Assembly: GCF_011761565.1 (NCBI RefSeq)
Contig: NZ_JAASRM010000001.1
Span: 2,542,139 to 2,606,138 of the forward strand
Direction of reading: 5' to 3'
DNA from: Rhizomicrobium palustre
Lineage (GTDB): Bacteria; Pseudomonadota; Alphaproteobacteria; Micropepsales; Micropepsaceae
DNA length: 64,000 bases
Shown: one piece after another, positions 16,485 to 28,400 of the stretch
Layout: each line of letters starts with the position of its first letter
Numbering within the stretch: position 1 is the stretch's first letter
The notes under the pieces: generated by a model
Seen by the model: the letters and a program-made list of their open reading frames with translations, nothing else
Databases searched by the model: none
Told to the model about the DNA's origin: nothing
Program-made: the position numbers and the translations under genes

Positions 16485-19400
16485 GTGACGAACCGTGGTT
16501 CGAAGATTGGTTTCAAGCGGGCTCATTGGCGCCAAGCTTTATTGGCGGGCACAAGCCTGATTTCCCTCTGTGCGGCGAACCCGGCGCTGGCCAGCGACAT
16601 CCTGCGCGGCAATCCGATGGCCGCCCCCACGGTCGCCGTCGATAATGCCACCGCGAGTTCTCAAGCGGCCGCGGCGGCGGCGACGCGCGCGCAGAATTCG
16701 CTCTTGCGCGCCACGCAGGCGGTCCAGAATCTTCGGGCGGCGCAAGATGCCGCGCGGGCGCTGGTGCTGAATGCGACGAGTTCGGTTCCCAACGGTCTTA
16801 CAACAGGCGGTCTTGAAGTTGTCGCCAATCCCGTCAGTGCTGCGAACGACCCAACGGGCAAGAAGACGTGGCAGGGCGCCGATGCGCCGACGCAATCGAC
16901 CGACACCTCGGGCAATGTCAGTGTCGCGATCAAGCAAACCGAGAGCAAAGCCATTCTGTCATGGAAGAGCTACAACGTTGGCAGCAAGACGACGCTCACC
17001 TATGATCAACAGGGCAACAAGGACTGGATAGCCCTCAACCGCGTCGTCGGCGATTCCGTTGCTCCCAGCCAGATTTTGGGCTCGGTCAAATCCGACGGTA
17101 CGGTTCTGGTCATCAATCAGAACGGTATCATTTTTGGTGGCTCCGCACAGATTAACACCAATTCGCTGATTGCTTCCACTTTGGACGTGGGACGCTACAA
17201 GGACGGCAGCGGCAACGCGATGACCATCCCCGGGCGTAATCTCGAATTTCTCAATTACGGCCTACTGGGGTATAGCGATAGCACAGGCGCGACCGGCGCC
17301 GGGACGGATGGGACGTTCTCTGGGGTTAAGAGTGGACAATCCGTCGTCGCGACAGGCAAGATTGAAGTCGATCCTGGGGCGAGCATCGCGAGCGGCGACG
17401 GTGGGTACATCCTTCTAGCCGGTTCGGAAGTGCACAATTCCGGTGCTCTGACTGCGACCAACGGTCAGGTCATCCTGGCGGCAGGCGATACGTTGACACT
17501 GCTGCGTGCCACCGGCGCGTCGGATAGTTCGGTTCCTGGAATTCGCGGCTTCTTGCCATACGCTTTCTCTGACTCGACGGCAGGGGCGACACACGTCGCG
17601 GAAAACACCACTACCGGTTTGATCCAAAGTGCGCGCGGCTCAATCATTTTGGTCAGCGCTGGCAGTAGTACAAAATCGGCAACCATCAACAGTGGCGGCT
17701 TATTCTCTACCACAAGCGTGTCCCGCAATGGTGCTATTGAGATTTCCGGCGCCAATATCGAAATCGGCTCCGGCAGCCGTATAGCGATACTCGCAGACAG
17801 AAATGATGAGACCATTCCTCAAGATTCCAGCTCGATCTCGAATTTCAAGCCTTCTCTTGTCAATGTCGGCAATTTGTTCGATGTCAATAACGGCGGGTTC
17901 ACCGGAAGTCTGATCGATATTGCCAGCGACACACTTATCTACGCACCGTCCGGCAATATCTCGATCGGCGCGGCCAGCGGCGCGAGCGGCAAGCAGAGCA
18001 CGTCATCCTCATCACGGATATTTGTCGATAGTGGTGCCACTATCGACGCATCGGGCCTCAAGGATGTGCTGATACCGGCATCGCGCAACACAATCACGAT
18101 CAGTCCCTTGAAGGGCAACGAGCTGGCCAACAGCCCGATGTACAAGGACAGCTTCCTGAATGGAGCGACGGTAACGGTCGATCCGAGGCTGTCGGGCGTG
18201 CGCGACGATGGCGTGGCCTGGATCGGCTCGCCGCTGATCAGCGCGCAAGCGTATTATCAGCAGGTCGGGGTCAAGGTTTCGGAACTTATGACGACCGGCG
18301 GTAATGTCGCGCTCGGTACGGGCTACTACACCGGAAGCGGCGCGACTACGACGGTTTCCGACGTGATCGTCAAGAAGGGCGCCACGATCGACATTTCCGG
18401 TGGGTGGGTCGCTTACCAGGGCGGCACGGTCAAGACGACACAGCTTCTGACCTCGGACGGCAGGATCGTGGATATCGGCTCGGCCAATTTCAGCGATATC
18501 TATACGGGCATCTATACCGGCAGCACCGAGGATCATTCCCATTGGGGCCTGTCCAACACATTTTCCGGAATTTTTCAGACCGGCGAGAAGATCGTTCAAA
18601 CCTATACAGAAGGTCGCGATGCCGGCAGCCTGACGATCAAGTCGTCGGCGATAACCCTTGATGGAACGATTTATGCCGATGCGTTCGCCGGCATCCAGCA
18701 AAAGCTGGCCGCTGCGGCCGGAACCGCGTCGAGCAGCATTTATGGCGATACGCGAACCTTACAGGCCGCTAAGTCCCAGCTTCCTGCCGGCGGCGCACTG
18801 ATCATTCAGAGTTTGGCCCTGAACAGTGCCGTCAGCGGGACCTATCTGGGCGGTGCGGATATCACTATCGTTGCGGATGCTGACTATCAGGCCCTTGCGG
18901 ACAATATTTCTTATGGACAGAAGGCGGCTGTGTCTGCCGATGGCAAGGCAACGATCCCAGCCCGCGATACCGCATCTTACCTGACGAGGGACCAGCTCGC
19001 GACCGTAGAGCTTTCGGATAAACTCCTTTCGCAATCCGGCTTCTCCGATGTCTCGCTCTATACCAGCGGTTCGGTAAAGGTTGCAAAAACCGCAACCGTT
19101 ACGCTCAACGCGGGCGGAGCGTTTAACGTGCTTTCTGGTCGCAATGCGAAAATCGACGGCGTGGTGAGGGTTCCGTCCGGCAGCATCGCGCTTGAGACGT
19201 TTGATAGCCGCTTAACCTCGGCGGGCGGTTCGGTGTTTTCCACGGTCGCTGCGACCGTTGGTTCCTTCGACATCACGGTAAATGGCACGTTGTCGACCCG
19301 CGGCTTGTGGGTAAATGACTACGGCGCCAGTGACGATACGCTGCTCGGCAAAGCCTGGCTCAATGGCGGTTCGATATCGCTTTATGCTGCGCCGCACGTT

Positions 19401-22400
19401 TCGGCTTTGAATACAGGTGGTCGTACCTCGACCGATCTTTCGGGGAGCATCTATATCAACACCGGTTCGCTGGTCGATGTGGCGAGCGGCGGCTATGTGA
19501 ACCGATATGGATCGCTTGATCTGACCGCTAAAGGCGGCAACCTCAGCCTGTATGACGAGACGGCCTACTTCCAGCTGGCGCAAAGCGGCGGGTATGATAT
19601 TGAAGGTATCGTCAGTGGATTTCGCGTTGACGGCTTATTTTATACCGGCTCCCAACAGTATGTGCCGATCAATCCCGCAGAGATCAACGCCCGTATCGTG
19701 ATCGATACCGCGGCCATTAAGGCGCAGGGCTTCGGTGGCGGCGGGACTTTCACGCTCACCACACCGCAAATCGCCTTCGGCAGCGATTTGACGTCGAAAG
19801 CAACGCAGCTGCCGCTCGATTTCTTCTCTACCGCGGGCTTCGCCAATTACAACATCACGTCCTACAAAACGGCTTTGTCGGCCAATCCGTTCAACAACGG
19901 TGCGGGCGGGACTACTGCATTGCTGGATACGCAAACGCTGGCGGTTGGCGCCGGGCAGACCTTATCGCTGACCCAGTCGATGTTGCCGAGCGTGTTGACG
20001 GCCGTTCAGGCGACGGCATTGCGTAATCTAACAACCGGTGGTGATTTATTTTCGGTGCTGACGGCGTCGGTGCCGGACAATGCTTGGGACGCCAAGGCGG
20101 TTAATCTGACACTCGGCGGGTTGGTCGAACTGCATGTGGCTAAGGGCGGGCAGATAACAGGCGCCGATGGTGTCACCCTGACTGTCGGCAAGTTGCTGAA
20201 CGAAGGAACCATCCGCCTTGCTGGCGGAACCATCGTGCAGCAACTGGTCATGCCGAATCTGTATGAAACAGAGTACAATACGACCAACGTCACTGTTACC
20301 TCGATTGGTATCCGCGATTTTTCCGACATCTTCACGGTCAAGGCGGACGGGACGATCGACGAAAATACGGCCAGCAAATACGACCCCACTTTGACCAATG
20401 CGCAATTGGCCGGTGCGGGTGATACGGTCAATCGTCACCCGATCTACCGGCTTGGATTGCTTGATGCGGATCAAGGCGTTGTCCTGGCATCGGGTTCGGT
20501 CACGGATCTTTCCGGGGTCAGTATTCGTAATCCCTATGCGGTTGATTCTAAGACCGGCACCCAGCTTGTAACCGGCCGGATTGTGGCGGGTGGCAGCCTT
20601 GTCACCGATCCTCGCGCGGCGCTTAACGGTCAGGCCCTGTTTCAGTCGAGCAGAGTTGGCACGACCTATTGGTTACTCGCCAATAACGCCGTGGGCTTCG
20701 GCGTGGATCAGAGCGGCAAGACGCTCACCATCGCGTCGGGCGCGGTGTTGAATTTGTCCGGTGTTTCGGATGTGTATGATCTTCCCGCCGCCGGATCGAC
20801 GTTGGCGGTTACGACCTATGCGCCGACCAAGGTGTGGAGCAATGGCGGCGCGCTATCGGCCGGTGCTGGCGCAACATTGACCGGAGCCGTGATCAAAGCC
20901 CATGGCGGTTCGGACGAAGCCGAGAACGGCACCTTGGCGCTGCTCAATCCCGTTCTCGTGCAGCATGATCCTGCGACGGCTGTCGCCAATGCCGTTTCTG
21001 TCGACCTGATTAACAGCGCTGGTTTTGACACCTTCGTTGCTCAAGGCAGCATCAATTCTCTGGGCGATGTCAGCCTTGATCTCGGGCGGGCGTTCTTCCT
21101 CCAGAGCCGGCCACTTGTCGGCCTCTCGACAACGCCCGGCGATGCCGCGGTTGCAACGGTGCGGGCGGGGGGCAAGCTGGTGATCAACGCGCCTTATGTC
21201 GGCTTGTCCAGTTCGATGGATGTCATCGCCAATCCGGCGCGGGGAACGCCCGGACTGGGCAGCGTTGTGTTCAATGCCCGCAACATTGACGTCACAGGAG
21301 CGGTTTTGTTTGACCAGTCGGTTGCGTCGGCCACGCTCAACGCTTCGGGCGATGTCCGGTTGATCGGTGCCACGCCCTGGCAGGTCACGTATGGCGCTCC
21401 GATTTCCGCGGCGATTACCACGCTGAAGGGCGGCATCGCGGTCAACGGCGATCTCACGATCAATGCGGCACAGATCTATCCCACCACCGGCTCCACCATT
21501 GCGATTACATCGACCAAGGCGGGCGGCACGATCACCTTTGGCCGTACCACCACGGCCACGCCGGATGCGCCGTACTCGGCTGGAGCCAGTCTTGTGGTTG
21601 CGGCAAGCAATATCGTCCAAGGCGGTGTACTCCGCGTTCCACTGGGCAGTCTCACGCTGGGAACGTCGTCTGATTACTACGGCTTGAACGGCTCGACGAA
21701 TTACGTCCTTGCGCCCGCCACGACGAGCCTCGAACTGACAGCGGGTAGTGTCACCTCGGTTTCGGCCAATGGGCTGACTATCCCTTACGGCACAACCACC
21801 GATCAAACCGAATGGTATTTTTCGCCGACCAGCGGGGATGTGCTGTCGTCGGCGCCCGCCAAAGTTCTTACCCTCAACGGGACGAGTGTTGTCGTAGACA
21901 GTGGTTCCAAGGTGGATATCTCCGGCGGCGGCGACGTCTATGCCTACGAGTTTGTTCCTGGAACGGGTGGGTCGCGCGATGTACTCGACCGCTACAATCC
22001 GGACATCTACACCGGCAACAGCGGTTATCAGTACGCGGATCGCCGCCAAGTTTACGCCATTGTCCCTGGTCTCTCAAACAACTCGGTCGCGGCGGTCGAT
22101 CCGATCTATTCGTCTGATTACGCCTCTCTGTCTTCTTCCTCCGGCGTCGGAACGCGTGTCTATCTCAGCGGCGGCAACGGTCTGGCAGCTGGTTGGTATA
22201 CGCTGCTTCCGGCCAAATATGCCATGCTTCCGGGCGGCATGCTGGTGGTCGAGCAGACCGGTGCCAAGAATGTGGTCCCGGGTACAAATGCCGCTCTCGC
22301 GGACGGAACCTTGCAGGTGGCGGGCTTTTACGGCGACGCCCTATCGGGCTCGCAATCCTCGACCAGGCGCCTTTTTACGGTGCAATCGCAGTCACTCATC

Positions 22401-25400
22401 AAGTCCGAATCCAATATCGCCATCACCACCGGCAACAGCTACTTTGGTCAGAAAGCATCAGACGGCAGCACGGTCGCATCTCAGCTTCCGATCGACGCCG
22501 GACGATTGGTGATCAATCCGGGTGCCACACTGGTCGTGAACAGCGTCTTGTCGACCGCGGCCGCGAGTGGCGGGCGTGGTGCGCAAGTTGATATCACCGC
22601 GACCAATATCGATGTCGCCGCCGCTCTGCCGCAGACCACGACCGGTGACAGCACGGTCCACGTCACCGCCACCAGCCTAACCAATCTGCACGCGGCGAGT
22701 CTTTTGATAGGCGGCACACGAGCCGACAATGCAGACGGCACGACAACGCTTAACGTTTCGGCCGAGACGGTTCGATTGCGCAACGGTTCGGATAAGCCGC
22801 TTTCGGCGGGCGAGGTCATTCTCGCGGGCACCAAGAGCGTGACGGTCGAGGATGGTGCGTCTATCTCCGCCACGTCCGATCTTCGCGACACGCGCAGCGG
22901 CGCCTATCTGATCGGCTCCACGACGACGTCCGGCACCGGCGCCCTAGTGCGTGTGGCCAATGGGCCCGAACGGTTGACCGTGCGCACCAACAGCACGGGC
23001 AACGCGACGCTCGCCGTTGGGGCGGCGACGCTGAGCGGCAGCTCCGTGATGCTGGATTCCAGTGGCGCCAATAGCCTTTCCAGCGCCGTGGCTTTTAAGG
23101 ACACCAAGACTGTGGCGCTCGGGGCGCCGCGCATCGGGCTCGGCGTCGACCCGGCAAGCTATAGTGGCCTCGCGCTGACATCCGCGCTCACGGATATTCT
23201 GAACAAGAGCGGCGCCGCGGTGACCCTGCGTTCGCAGTCCAGCATCGATTTGGCCGGGGGCTCGTATAGCTTTGGGTCGATCCGGCTTGATGCTGGCGCG
23301 TTGTCGAGCACGGATGGTGGTTCGGTCTCCATCACTGCGGACAGTATCTCTCTCGGCAATGCCGGGGGCGGAAATACCGTTTGCGGCAGTTGCGCGGCGG
23401 GCAGCGGTTCTCTTGCGCTGAGTGCCAAGGGCATTGTGTTCACCGATGGCATCGTGGCGACAAAGGTAGCCGCCACCGCAGGTACAACCACCACTGAAAC
23501 AAACTTCTTTGGCGGCGGCGTCACGCTCACGGCACAGAACGGTGTTTTCGCGCGCGGGACAAACGGGGGTATCGACACTGGTACGGCGGCATTGACGCTG
23601 CACACCCCTTATCTCGGCGACAATACGCCTGCGTCATCCTCCACCTCCACAGCGGTGGTGATTCCGTCGCTTACCCTCACCACAGCCGGCAACCTGCGCA
23701 TCGATAACAGCGGAGGCGGCGCGGTTTCGTCCTTAACGGCGGTGCCAGGCATGGTCCTCGCCTTGAATGGTGCCTCGGTTGCGATCTCCGGGACGACAGT
23801 GAACGCCACTGCCGGCACGATAGCTGTGGTGTCGGCCAGCGATATCACGCTCTCCGCCGGCGCGATGGTGAAGGCGCCAGGCTATAGCAAGACCTATGGC
23901 GATAGCGTCGATTCTACCACCACAAATGCGCCGGGTGGCCTAGTGAGCCTGACCGCCAAACAGGGCAATATTGACCTGCAATCCGGCACCACCTTGTCGG
24001 TGGGCGGCGGTAGCGGCGCGGGTGGCAGCCTCAAACTGATCGCGAGCAAGGGTACGATCAATCTCGGCGGCACCATTGACGGTAAAGCGCCCGGCGGCGG
24101 CTCCAGCCTCGCTCTCGATACGGCAGGGGCCATCGATCTGTTGACGATATCGGGCTTGGCGTCGTCTTCCGGCTTCACCGCGGGGCTGGATGTCCACAGC
24201 CATAGCGGCGATCTTGTTCTCGCACAGGGCAAGGCGATCCGGACCGGCAGTCTGTCGCTGACCGCAGATGGCGGTGCTGTCGTCATCTCTGGCACTATCG
24301 ATACATCCGGAACCGATGGCGGCGATGTCTCGCTTTATGGCACCAATGGCGTGAGCCTCAACGCGAGCGCGGTGATCGACGCGCATGCGAGCGGCTATGG
24401 TTCCGCCGACACGCGCCAAGCTGAAGCTGGTACGGTCACGCTAGGGACAATCGGAAGCGGCGCAATCGCCATCGCCCAAGGCGCAGCCATCAACGTCGCG
24501 GCGAGCCGGACGGGTGATCGCCTGGTGCCGTATTACACGAACGATGTGAAGTACTATAAATATGTCGAAGCTGATCTGGGCGGCAAGGTAATCCTGCGCG
24601 CGCCGGTGGTGGTGCAAAGCGGTCCCGATACGGTCAATGTCAGCCTTGCCGATGCCAGCAGCATTAAGGGCGCGCGTGAAATCGATCTGGTTGGGGTCAA
24701 GAGCTGGGATCTGCGCGGCTTGGCGGCCATCGCCAATTCCGGTGTCACGCTCGATACAGCCAGCAACACAGTAACGCTCGATCCGCGCGGCAATTACCTG
24801 TCGGGAACCACCACGGCGGATGGCATTGTCCGCTTTGTTCAAGACTTCGACGTGTCCGGCGCCTATGGCGCTCTTGGCGGGCTTGCGTCCTCCAGCGTGT
24901 TTCACGCCAAGCCCGGAGTCGATCTTGCTTTCGACGGCAATGTCAAACTGGACCGCAATTGGAATCTGGCCGCCGGAACGGTCAATGTCACGGCGGCGGT
25001 GGCTGCCGGTGTGATGGGTAAAGAGACCTTCTCGGGCTCCGGCGGGACGAGCGTTACCAAATACTATGTCGTTCCCGGCAAAGACGCGGCCTTGATGACG
25101 GACTTCGTCACCATGCTGTATCGCACGGGCGGCAGTGTGCGCGGCGAAGCGCCGGTATTGTCCTTGAAGGCTACGGGCGATCTCGCCATCAATGCCAGCA
25201 TCAATGACGGCTTCTTCCAGTTCCGCAATCAGACCGATGCGGATTATCTGGCGCAGGCGGTGGCGGGCGGCGCGGAATATGCCGTGGTGTTCCCATCCGG
25301 CTTCAATTACAACGCCTTCCTCGGACAGACGCTCGATATATCAAGCTATAGCTCGTTCGTTACCAAAAGCGCTGCCACTTCATCGTCGACCGTCTATGTT

Positions 25401-28400
25401 CCTTATTCGAGCGACGGCAATTCCGCCTCGCCGGAGAAATCCGGTGACCCCTTTGGCACCGCGGCGCTGTTCCCGCGCCTCAGCGACAATACGGTGGTGC
25501 AGTCTTCCACCCTCGGTCTGGTGGCTGGGGCGGATTTGGTGCGGGCCAGCGGTGTCCTGCAAGCCAGCGTTGATCCTTTGGCGATCGATCCCTCATCCTC
25601 CGGAACTTTGAGTGTGGGCGGAGCCTATAGCTATAGTTATGGCGGCACGGTCCAGAACACCTATTATGGGGCTTATTTCAGCAGCCTTCTTGGCACTGGC
25701 AATTTCGGTCTTTCTGTTTATTCCCAAAACGCAACGACGGCGGCGGGTTGGCAAGACAAGGTTCTGGCCAAGAGTGGCGGCTACAGCTACCCAGGGCAGA
25801 ACACGCTCGTCTACGGCACCAACAAGAAGTCTGCCGTGCTCATCCCCAACACACCGGCCACGAACAAGATCGATACGGTATCCGATCTGATCTATTTGAA
25901 TCTTGGTCTGACGAGCGGCAACACGCTGGGCCAAGGAAAGTTGACCTCTACGCTCACCAACTTGACCTTGCGTGATATCGCCAAGATCTCGGATACGACA
26001 AATCCGCTCTACGACGCGTATTTGCACAATCTCTACATCAGCAATGCCACAGCTCCGACGGGCGGCGGCGATTTCTTCACGGTCGTGTCGAGAGATTCAA
26101 CCGTCGATCCTTATACGGCGACATCCTCTCAGTCCGCTTTTATAAGACTTGTCGTCAGCGTTAAAACCGCCGCCTATATCCTGCAAAAATATGTCGACCC
26201 GATCACGCCCAAAGGCGGTGGGCAGGTGACGGCGACGGTCAATTCCCTGGTGCGCACCGGCACCGGCGATATCCATTTGGCGGCGGCGGGCAATGTCGAT
26301 CTGACCGGCGGCAGCACGGCGGCGACTAATGTCTATAGCGCTGGTATTACCTACACGGCGCAACTCGGTGGCGCAGCCGTCTATACGGCCGGCTACGCCG
26401 CTGACACTGCGCTGCGCACGGTGCTCGATCCCGAAACGGGTCTGCCGGTGACGATCGATCCCAGTTCCTGGCTCAAAAACACCACCCAATTCAGCGCCAC
26501 ACCGCTAAGCGCTTACGGTTCGCAGCTGCGCGCCACGGGGTTCAATAGCGGTGTCACTGGGGTGCTAGTGTCGGATGATGCCTATGCCGAAGGCGGCGGG
26601 GATGTCACCATCACGGCAGGCAAGGATGTGCTGGGCCGCACGGATACCAGCGCTGGTCTTGCCATTGCTAATTCTGCCACGGCAACGCCTTGGGCCGGTG
26701 GCGCGGATGCGCCTTGGCGCGCCGGTGCGGTAGGCAGCGATACCTGGGCAAAGATCGACCATCAGCTTTATCGCAGCGGTGTTGGCGCCTTGGGCGGTGG
26801 CAATGTCACGGTCAAAGCCGGGCGGGATGTTTCGGATTTGACCGTCACCACAGCCACCTCCATGACCACGGCGACGACAAAATCCGGGATCGCAACCTCG
26901 AAGGCTTTGATGACCTTCGGCCGCGGTGATGTTTTGGTCACGGCAGGCCGCAATATTCTGGGCGGCAAGATCGATGTCGCTTCGGGCACGGGCACGGTCT
27001 ATGCCAGCGGCGATATCACGGAAGCGGGTACGCTCGCTCTGCCTTCGCGTAACGGTGGCGTTGCGAACATTTCCAATCTCTTGGAACTGCGCCTGTCCGA
27101 TGCCACCGTGACGGTCACGGCCAATGGCAGCGCCTCCCTTCTCGGGATCGGTGCGCTCGGCGTCACCCAGCAGAACCGAGGCGGCGGTGCGACACCGGAA
27201 TTGATCAACAACCTCAATGCTGCGGCCTTTTATTCACCCAACGCGTCAATCGCCATTACGGCGAATGGGACCGTGTCGCTCGCCAACAGCGATGCCAATA
27301 CGCTGGTCGGTGATACGGTCTATGTAACGCGTACGGTTTATCCGGGAAGTCTCGCCGTCACCTCCTTGACCGGCGATCTTCTGTTTGGATCAGCCAGCAT
27401 CCTGATGATGCCATCCCAAACGGGGCAGTTGAGGCTCCTCGCGGCGCGCAATATCGCGCCAGTGATATTGGCGATGCTGGATGCCGATCCCGGTGTCCTG
27501 CCGGGGTTCTATACGGCTTATGGCAGCGCCCTAACTCTCTCAGGAACGGGCACCGCCACTGGCGGTATCGCTTTGGCATTCCCGGCGCTGCTTCCTTCCA
27601 CCACCAGCCAGCAGCGGGCCTTGCAGCACAAGGCGGTTGCCACCCATCAGGACGATGCGGAGCCGGTGCGCATTTATGCCGGCAACGATATCGGCTCATC
27701 CGGCCAAGGCGTCACGCTCTCGCTGCCCAAGCAGGCGCGTGTCACGGCTGGCCGCGACATCGTCAATATGATGTTCTTCGGCCAGAACCTGTCGGCTTCC
27801 GACATCACCCGCATCGTGGCGGGGCGGGATATCACCGGGACCTCGGTCCTGCGCAATATCACCGGCAGCAATGCGACCGCGGCCGTTATGCTCGGCAACA
27901 CCTTCGTGCTCGGCGGGCCGGGCACGCTGTCGCTCGAGGCGGGGCGCAATCTTGGCCCATTCCTCAATTCGGCAACCATCGGCACTGCCACCAAATCTGC
28001 TTATGCCGGCGGCATCCTCACGGTTGGTAACGAGTGGAACCCGTGGCTGCCGAAGGATGGCGCCAATATTGTTGCATTGTTTGGTGTGGCCAAGGGCATC
28101 AATTACGACGGCCTGCGTGACTATTATCTCGATCCGGCGAACCTCGCCAATCTGCCGGACTATTTGTTCGAGCAAGTGACGGTGAATGAGAATAACGGCT
28201 CGGCGACCGCACAAGGCACGGCGGCTGATCGCAGCAAGCCCGTCTATGCCCCGCTTCTGATCGCTTACATGCAGGCCAATCAGTCCGCAGCTTTAAAAGC
28301 GGCCTATGGCAAGACGGATGTCACCTATGCGCAGGCCTACACCGCCTTCGCAACCTTGCCGGAGCTGACGCAGAGGGCATTTCTCAATCAAGTGTACTTC

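Noticed and set aside
20853..22049. Minus-strand frame of 398 codons inside the haemagglutinin gene
   Set aside because: Antisense shadow of the repetitive beta-helix coding sequence; no domain and extreme Arg/Gly composition.
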